From NCBI RefSeq assembly GCF_033439725.1, contig NW_026944391.1, positions 496,001 through 560,000 on the forward strand: a stretch of DNA of 64,000 bases, given 5' to 3'. The position numbers and the translations under genes are program-made. Shown one piece after another: positions 44,749-55,817 of this stretch. Position 1 is the first letter of the stretch. Every line of letters starts with the position of its first letter. Under the pieces are notes generated by a model. That model had not been told where the DNA came from and ran no database searches. It saw only the letters and a list, made by a program, of their open reading frames with translations. This stretch comes from Neurospora tetraspora (lineage: Eukaryota; Ascomycota; Sordariomycetes; Sordariales; Sordariaceae).

Positions 44749-46791
44749 ATGGCACCTCCTACTGGTCCTCGCGCCGGAACCGCAAGGGCTCCTCCTCGTG
44801 GACCCCGAGCAACAGGCGGCGGTGGTGGGGGAATCCAGAAGCGTCGCGCAAACCCGAGGACTGACCGAGATGGAGATGTGTCGATGGATGCTCCGGCTGG
44901 TGGCTCTGGCAGGGGTGGGTCGGCTTCCGGCGGTCGAGGACGTGGCTCCAAAGATGCCCGTGGTGGAAGAGGTGCGGTGAACTCCCGGACATCATCCCGG
45001 GTCGTGCAGAACCTACAGAACTACGTCAGCGGAGGTCCCGTCGGCAAAACGCAGTCCAATATGGCAACACTGAAGATTCTCGGTATGAGCAACAGCAAAG
45101 CTACCGGTAATCGCGATGGAGGGCTCCGGTCCCTTCTCACCTTTCTGGAACGAAAGGCTTCTAAAGACAAAGCAGTTACAATCGGCAAGGTATACTTTCC
45201 CATTCACGGACATCCCCAAGCGCGCAATATTTGCAACTACGATAAACGGCATGTTCTAACCCATCGATAGAGCATCTTGGACGGTGATTATGTTTGGATC
45301 ACGGTCAGAAAGGATGATGCCCCGGAGATCTTGAGGCTCAACGGCTTCACCTATGCCGGTGCACCCCTGACGATTACGGAAACCACCGAGAGGATGCCTC
45401 GCCCCGAAGACAAGATTTCCAAGGCTGCCGAGGAGACCAAGCAAAAATTGACTGCAGTGCTAGCTGCGCGCTACAATCCAGAGTTGAAGCTGCTCGACTT
45501 GTCTTCTCTTGGAACAGATCCTATCCTCAGCAGCATGGGCACGTTTGATTCCAAGGATCGGGCCGAAAAGGCCTTCAAAGTCTTGGTGGTTATTGCTAGT
45601 CAGCAGTACAAGACCGCTGCCGAAAAGCGTGAAGGGATACAGGCCATTTCCCTTGCCAGCAACGGCCTTAACGACGTCATGCAGGTCTTCACGCTTGCTT
45701 CATCACTCCCAGATATCAAGAGACTTGACCTGAGCAGCAACAATCTCGACAGTCTGTCCAAGATCGCGAAGTGGCAGCATCGCTTCCAGTACCTCGAAGA
45801 GCTTCATCTCACGGGCAACCCCATCACCACCCAGCCCGACTTCGTGGCAGAACTCATCAAATGGTTCCCATCGCTACAGAACATCAACGGACAAATTGTT
45901 CGCAGCCCACAAGAAGTTGCCGAGGCCCTCAAGGGCATGCACCCTACGCCACTACCGCAGTTCCCCTCCAACCTACGGGACGGAGAGGCTAATGTGGCGA
46001 GCATCTTTGTCCAAGTTTTCTTCCCCATGTTCGACACTGACAGAGCCCGCCTCGCTGCCGAGTTCTACGACGACGACTCGTGGTTTTCGATTCAAGCCAT
46101 TGCCAATTCGGGTCGTAATCTTCCCTGGAAGACCTATCTGAAGTACTCTCGGAACGTGCACAAACTGGGAGAGAAAAACCCAGCAACGGTACAACGTCTC
46201 TTCACTGGAGGAAATCTCATTGCGGACATGTGGAAGGCTCTCCCCAGTACTCGGCATCCAAGCATGGAGAACCCTGGTGCATGGCTCATCGACTGCCACA
46301 CCTTCCCCAACCTCGCGGACCCTACCGGCCACGGCTTCGCTACGGGATTGCTCATCACGGTCAATGGCCAGTTTGAGGAGTCGGATACTACAGAAAACCT
46401 TTACGGCAAGCGCACCTTCACGCGCACCTTCATCCTCGGACCCAGCAAGCCGAGCAACCCGCCGCCGGTGCACCCATACCGGGTCATTAGCGATCAACTC
46501 ACCCTTCATGACTGGACACCCGCGGAGACACCTGCTGTACAGGCCCCTGTCGCCAACCAGGTCCCGCAGGTTCCGGTTACCAACGCTGTGCCTCCAGCAG
46601 GACCTGTGATTCTGGATGACGCCACGAAGAACCAGCTGATTCAGGAGGTGATGAAGCGGACTGGCATGACAGCAGAATACTCGGAGTTGTGTCTTAGTGG
46701 CACTGCCAACTGGAACTTTGAGCTGGCACTCAAGTCATTCGAGGAGCAGAGGGCGAACTTGCCGCCCACGGCCTTTATCAACGCTGTCTAG
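44749..46791 (+). CDS. mex67: MEX67/NXF1 mRNA export receptor
   Basis: Carries spliced mRNPs through nuclear pores, as a heterodimer with Mtr2 in fungi. Exons 44749-45189 and 45271-46791 with an 81-nt intron (GTATAC donor, TTCTAAC branch, GATAG acceptor) give 653 residues. The N-terminus (1-75) is Gly/Arg-rich, as in RNA-binding tails. An RRM-like domain straddles the intron (about 75-195). Leucine-rich repeats follow (SLASNGLNDVMQVF, IKRLDLSSNNLDSL, LEELHLTGNPI; about 210-330). The NTF2-like domain (about 345-525) begins with VASIFVQVFFPMFDTDR. The last 55 residues are the UBA-like TAP-C domain (NQLIQEVMKRTGMTAEYSELCL..NWNFELALKSFEE) that contacts FG nucleoporins. All four domains are in the usual order. 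Confidence 0.96.
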
Positions 46792-47514
46792 GGAACAGCG
46801 CAGGTCAACAACGTGAGCATGGTTTGTTAGTTGATGGTGGATCAGCGCCAGGAGGGTAACTACCTCTGCTTGGATGAGTTGGAGACCAAGGAAAAGAAAG
46901 AAAAAAATTGTTAAAAGCCAAGGAACGAAGATTGGGAACGAGGAAGGCTTTTAAGCGTCAGGAATTTAACTTTGTACAATACTTGCATTGCATACTATCT
47001 CAAGGGAGTAACGGAAATGGGTCGGCTAGCGGAATTCTTATAGGGCGGTCACTTGACAGCGTGCTTTTTCAATTGATATCCAGGAGCTCTTTGGGACTTT
47101 GGCCAAAGAGTTTCCCACATTTACGATTTTCATCATCATGGTCTATTCCTTTACTGATTGGGTGACGATGCTTCTCATAGAAGATGCTCCAGCATGACTG
47201 TTACACAACCTTTAGGCCCAGTAGCCTAACCACCGTGAAAATGTCAAGCGCGGGTGTGATGAGTGCGAGATCACACAGCTAATGAGATATCAAAGCCGCG
47301 CGCCACTCTTGCGATTGGGGTTTGGTGGTGAGCATCTGATGCTTTCCCCGTTATGCGACGTTTCTGTGAATCACTGCTCCACTGCGGTCACTGCCACCCC
47401 GGCAGTTGATCGGTACCTGCATCTGTCGATCTTTCATAGGGTGGGTGGGAGGGTGGTTTTGGGGGAAAAGCTGATGAGTGGTCCTGATACGCGTGAGCAG
47501 TCATCACCTGCTTA

Positions 47515-47749
47515 CAGTTCAACCCTTAAAAGTTTGTTAGCGCGGTTCTTGTGACAGGGGTCTGCAAAACTTCACAGAAAAACAACGGGACAACCACATT
47601 CAAAACGGAAAATTGGATAAAGTGTATAAAGCCCCCAAAGCGCATCTGGTTGATACCAACTTCTTGCATGAAATGTGGTGGAATGGTGGTTGAGTTGCGA
47701 AGAGTGCGTAGTGAAGTCCCGCGCTAACGAACTTTTAAGGGTTGAACTG
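47515..47749. mobile_element. Tc1/mariner-like MITE, 235 bp
   Basis: Terminal inverted repeats of 31 bp with one mismatch lie at 47515-47545 and 47719-47749. Both start CAGTTCAACCC inward from the ends. TA dinucleotides flank both ends (47513-47514 and 47750-47751), the target duplication of Tc1/mariner elements, whose ends commonly start CAGT. The interior has no coding capacity, so it would depend on an unlinked transposase. It lies between mex67 and the kelch gene, well away from both. Confidence 0.85.
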
Positions 47750-47924
47750 TACTTAGCCTCGTCCAATGCAAGAGCTTTATCGGAGGATGGGTAGTGCGGG
47801 CGCTTATTGATCAATCTTGGTTCTTGGTTGTCACGACGGGAAACGACATTTCAGTTTGCATTGAGGAATGTCATGGCTTTCAACTTTTTGCGCTTTTCGA
47901 ACGCTTTTCGCTTGTCGGTGATCA

Positions 47925-47975
47925 CTGGAGTGAGTGATCGACACTCCAGAACTTACATAGTATGCTAGCTATGTA
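47925..47975. repeat. Cluster of overlapping palindromes
   Basis: CTGGAGTG (47925-47932) pairs with CACTCCAG (47942-47949), and TACATAG (47954-47960) pairs with CTATGTA (47969-47975). GATCACT with AGTGATC forms an alternative stem overlapping the first. Two near-copies of CGCTTTTCG lie just upstream (47891-47910). Possibly a recombination or excision scar, or a structured RNA. Confidence 0.55.
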
Positions 47976-50900
47976 ATCGAGAGATGAGAGTGAGGGACTA
48001 CGCGGGCGAATAAACGCGCGACCTGTCATTCTTCAATTCAAGCCTTGAGTTGAGGTTGATGTTGTTTTCATTCAGAGCATTCCAATCGTTGTGCAAATCC
48101 TTTCCGTACGCCAGGACGCCATCCAAGTCTCGCATTGCATTCCATCCCGCCCACATCGTGCGGCACGTAAAAACGTGTGTTAGTGTGTGCAACTGTGTGT
48201 GGAGATTCTGTACCTATTGTAGGTTTGCTGGGTACCTCTTGATGACAAGGCAGTCACGGAGAGATGGGCGAAGATGATGGAAAGGAAGTAATAGAAGCGC
48301 CTCAGTGCTTGGTGACTGACGTTCCTTAAATCACACAAACCCAGAGGTACTAAGTAGGTATCATAGCTCACAGAAAATGGGAGTTGCTTACTTGTCACAT
48401 TCCCTTGCAACAGGGACCCAAAAGTTTGCGCGCAAGCCTGTGGAGAGGAAGTTGATATCAAGTTCTCAGAAATGCATCATCCTCCGGTCTAATTTACCAT
48501 GTTGACCGCGCCAAGACTTTGTCATGGCGCGCATCCATTCCCAGGCGCGCCAGGCTGTGTTGCCCGAGGTGATGAATGAATGTAAACAACTTGAAGATGG
48601 GAAACAGATGCACTTCAGTTCTCGATAGAAGACTGGCCGGTATCACTCTACTTGGCCATGTTATTACAGAATTGTACAACCATTACTAGTCAGGAACCAG
48701 GCATGGCAGACGTGACATCTCCCACCCACACACTGCCGTCGAAACGCACAACACCTGCATGTGGAAAGTTCCACGATGGGAAGGTCGATACCTCGTTATA
48801 GCACTGAATAAATTGCTGACAGGCTTCGCAAAAAAAGACGTTGCCGTCCTTCGTATTTCGAGATGACGATGGTATGGTATCATGGAAATTTGCGCGACCA
48901 AGGCAAACGTCATCTTCTGGATATTGTAAAGTTCCATGACTCCTGGTCCCTGGGTTTGCTTGCTACTGTACTGTAAATTGCTTCCTGACTTGCTTGCTTG
49001 CTTGCCGACGGATTGCTTGCCTCGCTGCTTGTTACCGAATGGTTCATTAAGGGGGCGCTCTTGGTCTGTGCAAAATGATACGATGGGATGAACAGGTGGT
49101 TGTTGGTGTGGTGTTCCATCTCCGAACTAGGTGCTCTCGACTCTGGTACTCTCTCACACGCAATGCTGGCAATGCGACAAATGAGAAAGGACGGGTGATG
49201 TGAGGAAAAGACATTCAGGCGAAGAAAAGGACCCCACACTGCACTCCACTGAGGGTGTTCTCCACCCGGTCCTGCCAAGACCGTTTTCACCAGGGACGCA
49301 CCAGTAAGGTGGTGTTTCAAGTTCTGGCGAGGGGAAGTCGCAGACAAGGGCACGAGGCAAAAGGAAGGACCAGGCGACAAGAGCCAAGAGACTTTTTCAG
49401 TTCTCACACGAAGCCCAGTTCGCATGAGAAGTTCGTCGGAGTGCGGCTCCGGCTTTCTCGCATCGACTTGCATCCTGCAGTTGGTTCCTGTCGTCTTGGC
49501 TTCGCTCTCACATAATTCTGACCTCCCGCAACATGGCCATCTTGAACCAGAATTCTTTTTTCGGAATTCGGCTCTGGATGACAGGCAGCCTATCGACGCT
49601 AATTTTTACGAGTCCTGTTGATTTTCTAGCTGATTGTTTGTCATTGGTCCTGATCACGACCCTCTACCGGATTGCCCGTTCCAGTCACGCTCGATGGAGG
49701 CCGTCCACTTTTGGCCAGGGTCCTCGCCTCTTTTTGCACCGCTTCCATCTCCACACCTGCGAGAGAAGGTCAGGTCCGTCCCAGACCCAGCCGAATCCCG
49801 GTCTAGCATCTGCGGAGAACATCCACAACCGTATCCTGATATCAACGACAGATAGCCCGTCTCAACACTAGTCACGACCCATCACGCATTACTGCACACC
49901 ATGCCTCTGGGCGAACACGCAAGCCCGCCAGTGACAGGAAGGCTGGAAATGCCCCAAGCACAGCCGAGGTAGCAGCTACGAGCTCGTGTGCTGCTCAGAG
50001 TTACCTGGTACCAAGTTTGTTTGCGCCTGAGCCCCCTTTGTATGGATACCCTCAAAGTCACCAGCTGTTTCTGACATGTCCCGACCAAGACCGGCTACCT
50101 CCCCCCTGGCCCTGGCGTCTATGCGATCCCAGGTACCTCACGCGAAACGATACGTGACGCAACGGATCAAAAGTCCCCTGCCAGTGCCTGCGCCGTCCCC
50201 TGCTCCGTCCCCTGTCCGGCCCATTGGCGCCTCTGATTCGCCGACTGGTGTATCTTCCCTCCCTGCCAGAGTGCCAGATGCTCCGAGTGGGCGAGTGCCT
50301 CGTCCGCACAATCTCCCCCATTCTCGTCCTGGTCCAGTCGTTCCAGTGTCTCGGTCCTTCTGTGCCGTCCTTCCATCTCGTCGAGTCTCTGCCGTCTCTC
50401 TCGTCTCTCCGTCAGGCCTCGTCTCACTCACTATCTACCTTCTCGGTTCTCCTCCTCCTCCCGTTCTTTTCGCGTTTTTGCCTGTCTCACTGGGATCCGG
50501 CTTGTAGTGCTCGACTCTCCTTCACCCAGGACAACAAAAAGTTTGCTACGAGACCTTGCCTTGTCTCACGCTGATGAGCCCATGAAATATCTCCTTGCAT
50601 CTGCTTGTACGACGACGACGACGACGACGCTAGCACAGAAGCATTAATGTGCCAGGGGCTTGCGAGTTCCACCAGACCATTTTAGCCAGAGTGGAAACCT
50701 ACCAGATTCAGTCCAAGAGTCCGCTTCATATCCCCCGATCCTGCGACACAGAGTCACAGACCCTCGTTTCTTCCCGCAACACAAACGAAAGGCCCTCTGT
50801 TTCTCATCTTCCTTCTCGGAAACATCCAACAGGTGTTCCTGTCGATCAACAATTCTCCTTTGATCCGACAAGGGCTGGCCCTCTTCGACTTCCAGAACAT

Positions 50901-51073
50901 CATTCATTGTTCTCAGCTTCTCTTTGATCAGAGACTTACTCAGCATCGTCACCTGTCACTCATTTTCTTTCATTCTCTGCGAGTTCATCATGTCGCTATA
51001 GCCGGCACGAAACATCATCAGCAAAGACCTCTTTTCCTCCGACCCGGCCGATTCACCCTAATATTTACATCAT

Positions 51074-51096
51074 TCTCCCCGTCACGAACGGGGAGA
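51074..51096 (+). promoter_or_regulatory. 9-bp GC-rich hairpin just before the kelch-gene start
   Basis: TCTCCCCGT (51074-51082) is perfectly complementary to ACGGGGAGA (51088-51096) with a CACGA loop. It ends 19 nt before the ATG at 51116. If transcribed, this stem would sit in the path of the scanning ribosome. Confidence 0.6.
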
Positions 51097-51115
51097 CATC
51101 CGCCATAACAACAAA

Positions 51116-53476
51116 ATGACCCTCCCCGAGCCCGAGGTTCCCTTGACAAATGCGTGCGCCGTCATTTTCGACAACACGCTTTATACGTACTCGGCCGACG
51201 CGTTTCAGTCGCTACAGTTAAGCCCAGGCGCCAAGTGGAAGAAGTTGGAGCAGGGCGAGAAGGTCACGGGCGGCGTTTGCGTAGACGCGACAACAGGCAC
51301 GGCAGCGACATCTTCACTTTTTATCGTCGGCGGAAAGGGACAAACGGAGGGCTACCAGGGCATCCAAAAGTACACGTACTCGACAGGGAAATGGGAGTCT
51401 CTTCAGTTGCCAGCACCGGTAACACAGGATCGGTTACTACACGGCGCTGTTTATCTTAACGCAACGGATTCCATCCTTGTTTACGCTGGCAACCAAGATG
51501 GGTCAACCGGCCCATCCACACAAACATATGCCATCGGCGCGTCGGCACCGCATGATGTTCGATCATTCGAAGCCAACGTGCCGCCTGCGGTCAACCCGAT
51601 TCTTTTACCATGGTCGGACAGCGAGGCTGTTATGGTCGGTGGCAGCACCGCGAACAAACAGGTTATGCTTTTTAAGCCTGAGACAGGGTGGAGGGACTCG
51701 GGAGCAACTCTTGCCGCGCCGATCGCATCAGCAATTAAGGCGGCATTGGTGCGCGGCGATGATGGATCACAAAATCTCTTCACCTTCGACATGACACAGT
51801 CACCCAATGTAGTGCAGCGGATACTGTTAACTACTGGGCCCGAACAACCCATTCAGAACGCTGGGCCAGCGACGAAGCGGGATGTAACAGCAGAGGAGGA
51901 GGAACAGTCGACCAGCGAAAAGAGGAATGTGTTGAACGTGTTGACCTGGCCGCAATACAACGCGACTTTGGCACCCACCAGCACGAGGAGTAATTATGCG
52001 ATTGCGCAGGCACCTAATGGGATGGTTGTGTTTGTGGGAGGAAATTCGGAGGAACCTCTGGGCATGTTCAATGCCAAGACCAACTCTTGGTATAATACGA
52101 CGGACATGTTGGTGGATCAAAAGGTGTCCGTTGCCGACTTCACCTCTTCGATAACCTCGGAAACATCAATAGCAACTTCCACAACTGCTTCGCAGACGAC
52201 TTCTACGAGTCTGGCAAAGTCGGAAGCTCCGACGACGCTGGTCACCGCGACTCCCACGACAGCTTCCTCAGTTTCCCCTGTGAGTGCTGCTACCGCGGCT
52301 GTTAGCAGCAGTGCCGAGAGCTCGAACCATTCCAAGTCCAACACAAATATCATCCTTGCCGCAGTGTTGAGTTCAATCTTTGGACTTGCCATTGTCTTGT
52401 TCGCCATCTACTTCTACATCAAGAGGAAGGGTAGGAAGCAGGCACGCAACCAGACAGGCCGTGCAAGGAGTGGGAGCGGAGGACCTTACAACGAAAAGGC
52501 TGGCTACGGGTTCCCGCCAGATACGAAGGGTCCCTTCCGTGGCCATGGACACCAGGCGCAGGATTCATTTGGCTCCATGTCATCCCTGGCGATGATCGGC
52601 GGCGGTACAAACCAGCAGAAGCCGGGCCGCTCTTCCCCTGGCCGCAAGCTCAGCATCAGCAACGGCTTCGGCAGGCGCAACTCGGACGACAGCACCTTCA
52701 AGGCGTTCAAGAGCACCATCAGCAGGCCGATTCCCGTTTCGCAAACCGTATCCCCCGAGCCACCAGAGAATCCGTTCTTGGCGCCACACGAAAAGGAAGT
52801 CTCATTCGCACCCACCCCAGCCCAGCCAATGCCTCGGAACCCTGCGGCCGCTGCCAACGTCGACCCGGAGACTCGGCGCAGCTCCGGATGGAACCGGTAT
52901 TGGTCCGGCGGCTCAGCCCTCAACGTGATCGGACTCGGCAACAACACCAACAGCGCCGTGGTCAACCAAGTCTCCCAACGAACCACCGTGGTCTCGGACG
53001 TGAGCTCCCACTACAGCCAGCATACTCAGCATAGAATGACCCAGGACAGCGCGACAGTGCCTCCCCTCCAAGTCTACGAGCCACGCGTGTCCTTCACCTT
53101 CAACCGCGTCAACTCGGGCAGCCCGACCATCGCGCACCGCGACCACCACGACGAGAAGCGGTACGAGGGCATGAGCGGCCAGATTGAAATGCCCCGCCCC
53201 GTCAGCGGCGTGAGCTCCCTCTCGGGATACTCGAGCGGCATTCCCGCTTCCGTGCACGATACCTGGGACCCGACCGAGTTCACGAAGCCGTGGGGCGCTG
53301 ACCGCGCCCCCAGCAGTGCGTACAGCGCGAGCATTTACACGACTCCCCTGGCGCCTGCGGGGAGGGTGCCGTCTCAGCTTGCCCAGCAACAACGTGTACC
53401 ATCACGGCCGCCCCAGCAGCAGGTAGTGCGCGATGATATCAGCTGGCTCAATTTGGGGGAGCAAAATGGTCGGTGA
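51116..53476 (+). CDS. Kelch-like beta-propeller protein with one membrane helix
   Basis: 786 residues in one exon. Residues about 1-330 contain repeated kelch-like blades (IVGGKGQTEGYQGIQKYTY, VYAGNQDGSTGPSTQTYAI, MVGGSTANKQVMLF, VFVGGNSEEPLGMFNAKTN). A Ser/Thr-rich stalk spans about 340-405, probably O-glycosylated. One hydrophobic helix follows (IILAAVLSSIFGLAIVLFAI, about 412-434) with KRKGRK as stop-transfer. The 350-residue tail is disordered and presumably cytoplasmic. No signal peptide is visible at the N-terminus, which is odd for an outside domain; an upstream leader exon may be missed. Homologues are, as I recall, often mislabelled splicing factor CLF1. Function is unknown; the layout suggests a cell-surface sensor. 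Confidence 0.85.
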   Translation: MTLPEPEVPLTNACAVIFDNTLYTYSADAFQSLQLSPGAKWKKLEQGEKVTGGVCVDATTGTAATSSLFIVGGKGQTEGYQGIQKYTYSTGKWESLQLPAPVTQDRLLHGAVYLNATDSILVYAGNQDGSTGPSTQTYAIGASAPHDVRSFEANVPPAVNPILLPWSDSEAVMVGGSTANKQVMLFKPETGWRDSGATLAAPIASAIKAALVRGDDGSQNLFTFDMTQSPNVVQRILLTTGPEQPIQNAGPATKRDVTAEEEEQSTSEKRNVLNVLTWPQYNATLAPTSTRSNYAIAQAPNGMVVFVGGNSEEPLGMFNAKTNSWYNTTDMLVDQKVSVADFTSSITSETSIATSTTASQTTSTSLAKSEAPTTLVTATPTTASSVSPVSAATAAVSSSAESSNHSKSNTNIILAAVLSSIFGLAIVLFAIYFYIKRKGRKQARNQTGRARSGSGGPYNEKAGYGFPPDTKGPFRGHGHQAQDSFGSMSSLAMIGGGTNQQKPGRSSPGRKLSISNGFGRRNSDDSTFKAFKSTISRPIPVSQTVSPEPPENPFLAPHEKEVSFAPTPAQPMPRNPAAAANVDPETRRSSGWNRYWSGGSALNVIGLGNNTNSAVVNQVSQRTTVVSDVSSHYSQHTQHRMTQDSATVPPLQVYEPRVSFTFNRVNSGSPTIAHRDHHDEKRYEGMSGQIEMPRPVSGVSSLSGYSSGIPASVHDTWDPTEFTKPWGADRAPSSAYSASIYTTPLAPAGRVPSQLAQQQRVPSRPPQQQVVRDDISWLNLGEQNGR

Positions 53477-53882
53477 TGGGGTGCTCGGTTCGGTTGTTGC
53501 TTCTGTCTATCCCTTTTCCACTAAAAAATTGTCTGGTCGGCTGCTTGTTTGTTGTGTCTCTGTCGTCATCGTTTGTTTGTTCTTCTCGTCACTCATTCTT
53601 CCGGCTGTCCCGAAGGATGCTATCATAATCCTGTAATCGCGGCGGAACTCGGTCTCCCTTTATCAACGTTTTTGTTGTTCATTTGCCCTTTGTGCGCGGG
53701 CGCGGTGCACACGTATAAAACTGTTATGAACAACTCGCCCACGCCACTTAACGAACACTCGGGGGAAGAGGTAGAGGAGGAGGAGGAGAAGGAGAAGGAG
53801 GAGAAGGAAAGGAAGGAAAGAAATGTATTGTCTGTCGGCTTGTTTGTTTTCCGTCTATCGTTTCGGATACCCTGTTATTATT

Positions 53883-53916
<34 letters not shown>

Positions 53917-54740
53917 AAGGCAAAAGAGGAAAGCGGCTGGAGCGGAGGTGTAGTTCCAGGTCAGAGACGCGAGGCAGGTGGGAAGAAAGGTCATGTTGTT
54001 ATTAAGTTAGTCCATCATGTAGGTAGATCCGGCATTATTCATCATCATCATCATCATCATCATCACTATCATCATCTCTAAAAGCAGCCTGTTCTGTTTT
54101 CAGCGTGTCTCCTGACTTTCACGTATTCCACTGTTGTTTTCTCTTCTTTACTCTCTTTAACCTTGTTGTTGTTTCTTTCGTTGAGCAAGCATTCTGGTAT
54201 TGCATTCACATTGGTGACCCGGGTTTGGTCACAGCTTTGTCGTTTCGTCCTTCTTTTCTGTCTTGCGAAATTAGGGTAGCGGCCAAAATCATAATTCCAT
54301 ACTAAACACCCAACTGCCATGTTAGTGAAACCAGTACAACAACATAGCGATACACTACCGCAGTCATCGGGTCAAGTTGCCCATTTCCATCCCAACATAA
54401 ACGGGCCCGTTAAAACGACTGTGTCTCCTAGTTGAACGACTGTCCCTGACCACTCCCCATTCCCAGCAAATATCCATGTCAGAACTTTTGCGTTTGATGT
54501 TAGCCATCAAGTGTCGATGTTGCGAACTGAAGACTACTTCGTAAACTCGACATTGGGACATATGGAACATATCGGCCTTGGCGCGGTCCACCATGCTGAA
54601 CTGCCAAGATTGGTGTCCGTGGTATCTGTTTCGCGCTTCCAAAACCTCTACCAAAGTCATGACTAGAATCATCATTCAACATCACGACATTCAAAGCTCA
54701 AAACAACGTCTTTCTCAGCGTCAAACTCACATTCACTTGC

Positions 54741-54761
54741 GGGGGCCTCTCGCCGGCCCCC
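54741..54761. repeat. GC-rich hairpin inside the hAT-like element
   Basis: GGGGGCC (54741-54747) pairs perfectly with GGCCCCC (54755-54761) across a 7-base loop, directly followed by a CCCCCC run and the telomere-like block. Confidence 0.75.
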
Positions 54762-54777
54762 TGCCCCCCGGAACTAA

Positions 54778-54828
54778 CCCTAATTGACCCTAACCGCTAA
54801 CCCTAATACCAACTAACCCTGACCCTAA
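54778..54828. repeat. Interstitial telomere-like CCCTAA repeats
   Basis: Four perfect CCCTAA units (54778, 54788, 54801, 54823) and one CCCTGA (54817) within 51 bp, spaced irregularly. TTAGGG is the telomere repeat of filamentous ascomycetes. The irregular spacing argues against a simple telomere insertion and for factor-binding sites or a decayed array. Confidence 0.85.
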
Positions 54829-55760
54829 CCTCTGCGGCAGGCGGCTTACGCATTTCAGGTACACGGTCGTTTAAATATGGGATACAGTCGTTTTAACGGG
54901 CTCGAACATAAACTTCTTCTTGTCTAGCAACCCCTGTGTCTGTCTCCTCGTTGTGTTTCGAATTACGATTGCGTAACAAGAACAAAATGTTGATTCCTCG
55001 GAGAGAAAAAGACGTGGTGGGCTGTCAGGGCAGGGGACCAAGGTCTTCTTCTATGTCCATACAATAGAAACCCCTGCAACCGCAATTGTGCATATACACC
55101 AGAATATCCTCTCTAGCTGCATTCCCAGGCGTTCCTGTTGTTGTCTCCAGCCTAAGGCCACCTTCCCATTCTGCTAATAATCTAGTTAATGCATAATTTT
55201 GAAAGTCCCTCGAAGTGTCCGAGTTACATGCAGCACGCTATGTGTGTACCATAGTATATGTATGTATGATACTGTGACCTCTACGAGACGAGCGATGATC
55301 CAATGGGGTTGGAGGAGGCGCACGATGATCGTTTATGCACAATGCATCTGGTGGAACCCCCACTTCTTGAACATGGGACTCCGCTGTTGAAATGCAGATT
55401 GTGAATCTTATTGTGGCCGTTTCAATGACCATCCAATGGTTATCTATCATGCGTCAAAAGCCAAATTGTAGAAGAAAAATGTGCTCGTTCGGGGATGGAT
55501 GGATGTTTCTCTAAATAAGCGCGAACAGGCGAGGACAATGACAGATATTCCCTCCCACGTGCTTCCCATTCGTTCGCAAATTTAATTTCTCGTCACATTG
55601 AATGCCTGGAATGGATCTGGAAGGTGTCACCTCACTTGTATAGCCTCCTAGCCCGTGAGCTAGGTAACTGTCGGCCCCACTGCCTAACCCGGGAATCTGC
55701 GGCTCGAGGGGAGAGGGCTCGTGTTGAACTAAGGTCGAACCAGCTGTCCCGCGATAATTT

Positions 55761-55764
<4 letters not shown>

Positions 55765-55806
<42 letters not shown>
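55765..55806 (+). repeat. Poly(A) tract of 42
   Basis: An uninterrupted A42 is preceded by TTTTTAT and followed by GGAACAATGG. It may be the tail of a retroposed sequence on the plus strand, since about 150 bases before it are GC-richer and bounded by AT-rich DNA. No exact target duplication could be found (AGGACAATG near 55533 only resembles AGGAACAATG after the tract). A simple homopolymer expansion is the alternative. Confidence 0.6.
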
Positions 55807-55808
<2 letters not shown>

Positions 55809-55817
55809 AACAATGGT

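Larger units (their letters stand above)
46792..51115. other. 4.3-kb intergenic region with a MITE and the kelch-gene leader
   Basis: Contains the mex67 3' untranslated region, a Tc1/mariner-like MITE (47515-47749), a palindrome cluster (47925-47975) and, from about 49.5 kb, pyrimidine-rich sequence that is probably promoter and leader of the kelch protein. A G-rich segment with four GGG-type runs lies near 47437-47466. The longest open frame, minus strand 48910-49473, is compositionally poor and not accepted. Confidence 0.5.
54402..54904. mobile_element. hAT-like non-autonomous DNA element, 503 bp
   Basis: Terminal inverted repeats of about 42 bp (54402-54443 and 54863-54904; 35 of 42 match, the terminal CGRGCCCGTTAAAACGACTG part nearly perfect). 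Exact 8-bp direct duplications AACATAAA flank it (54394-54401 and 54905-54912). An 8-bp target duplication is characteristic of hAT elements. AACGACYGT recurs twice at each end, like subterminal transposase sites. The interior carries a GC-rich hairpin and telomere-like repeats and no convincing coding frame. Five of seven mismatches between the arms are transitions, consistent with mild RIP. Confidence 0.85.

Noticed and set aside
48910-49473. 187-codon minus-strand frame
   Set aside because: No recognisable domain, and short repeated K-Q-A-S segments come from CTTGCTTG-type repeats.
55640-55760. tRNA-derived SINE suspected from a GGTTCGACC B-box-like sequence
   Set aside because: The B-box-like sequence is on the strand opposite to the poly(A) tail, and no A-box at the right distance was found.
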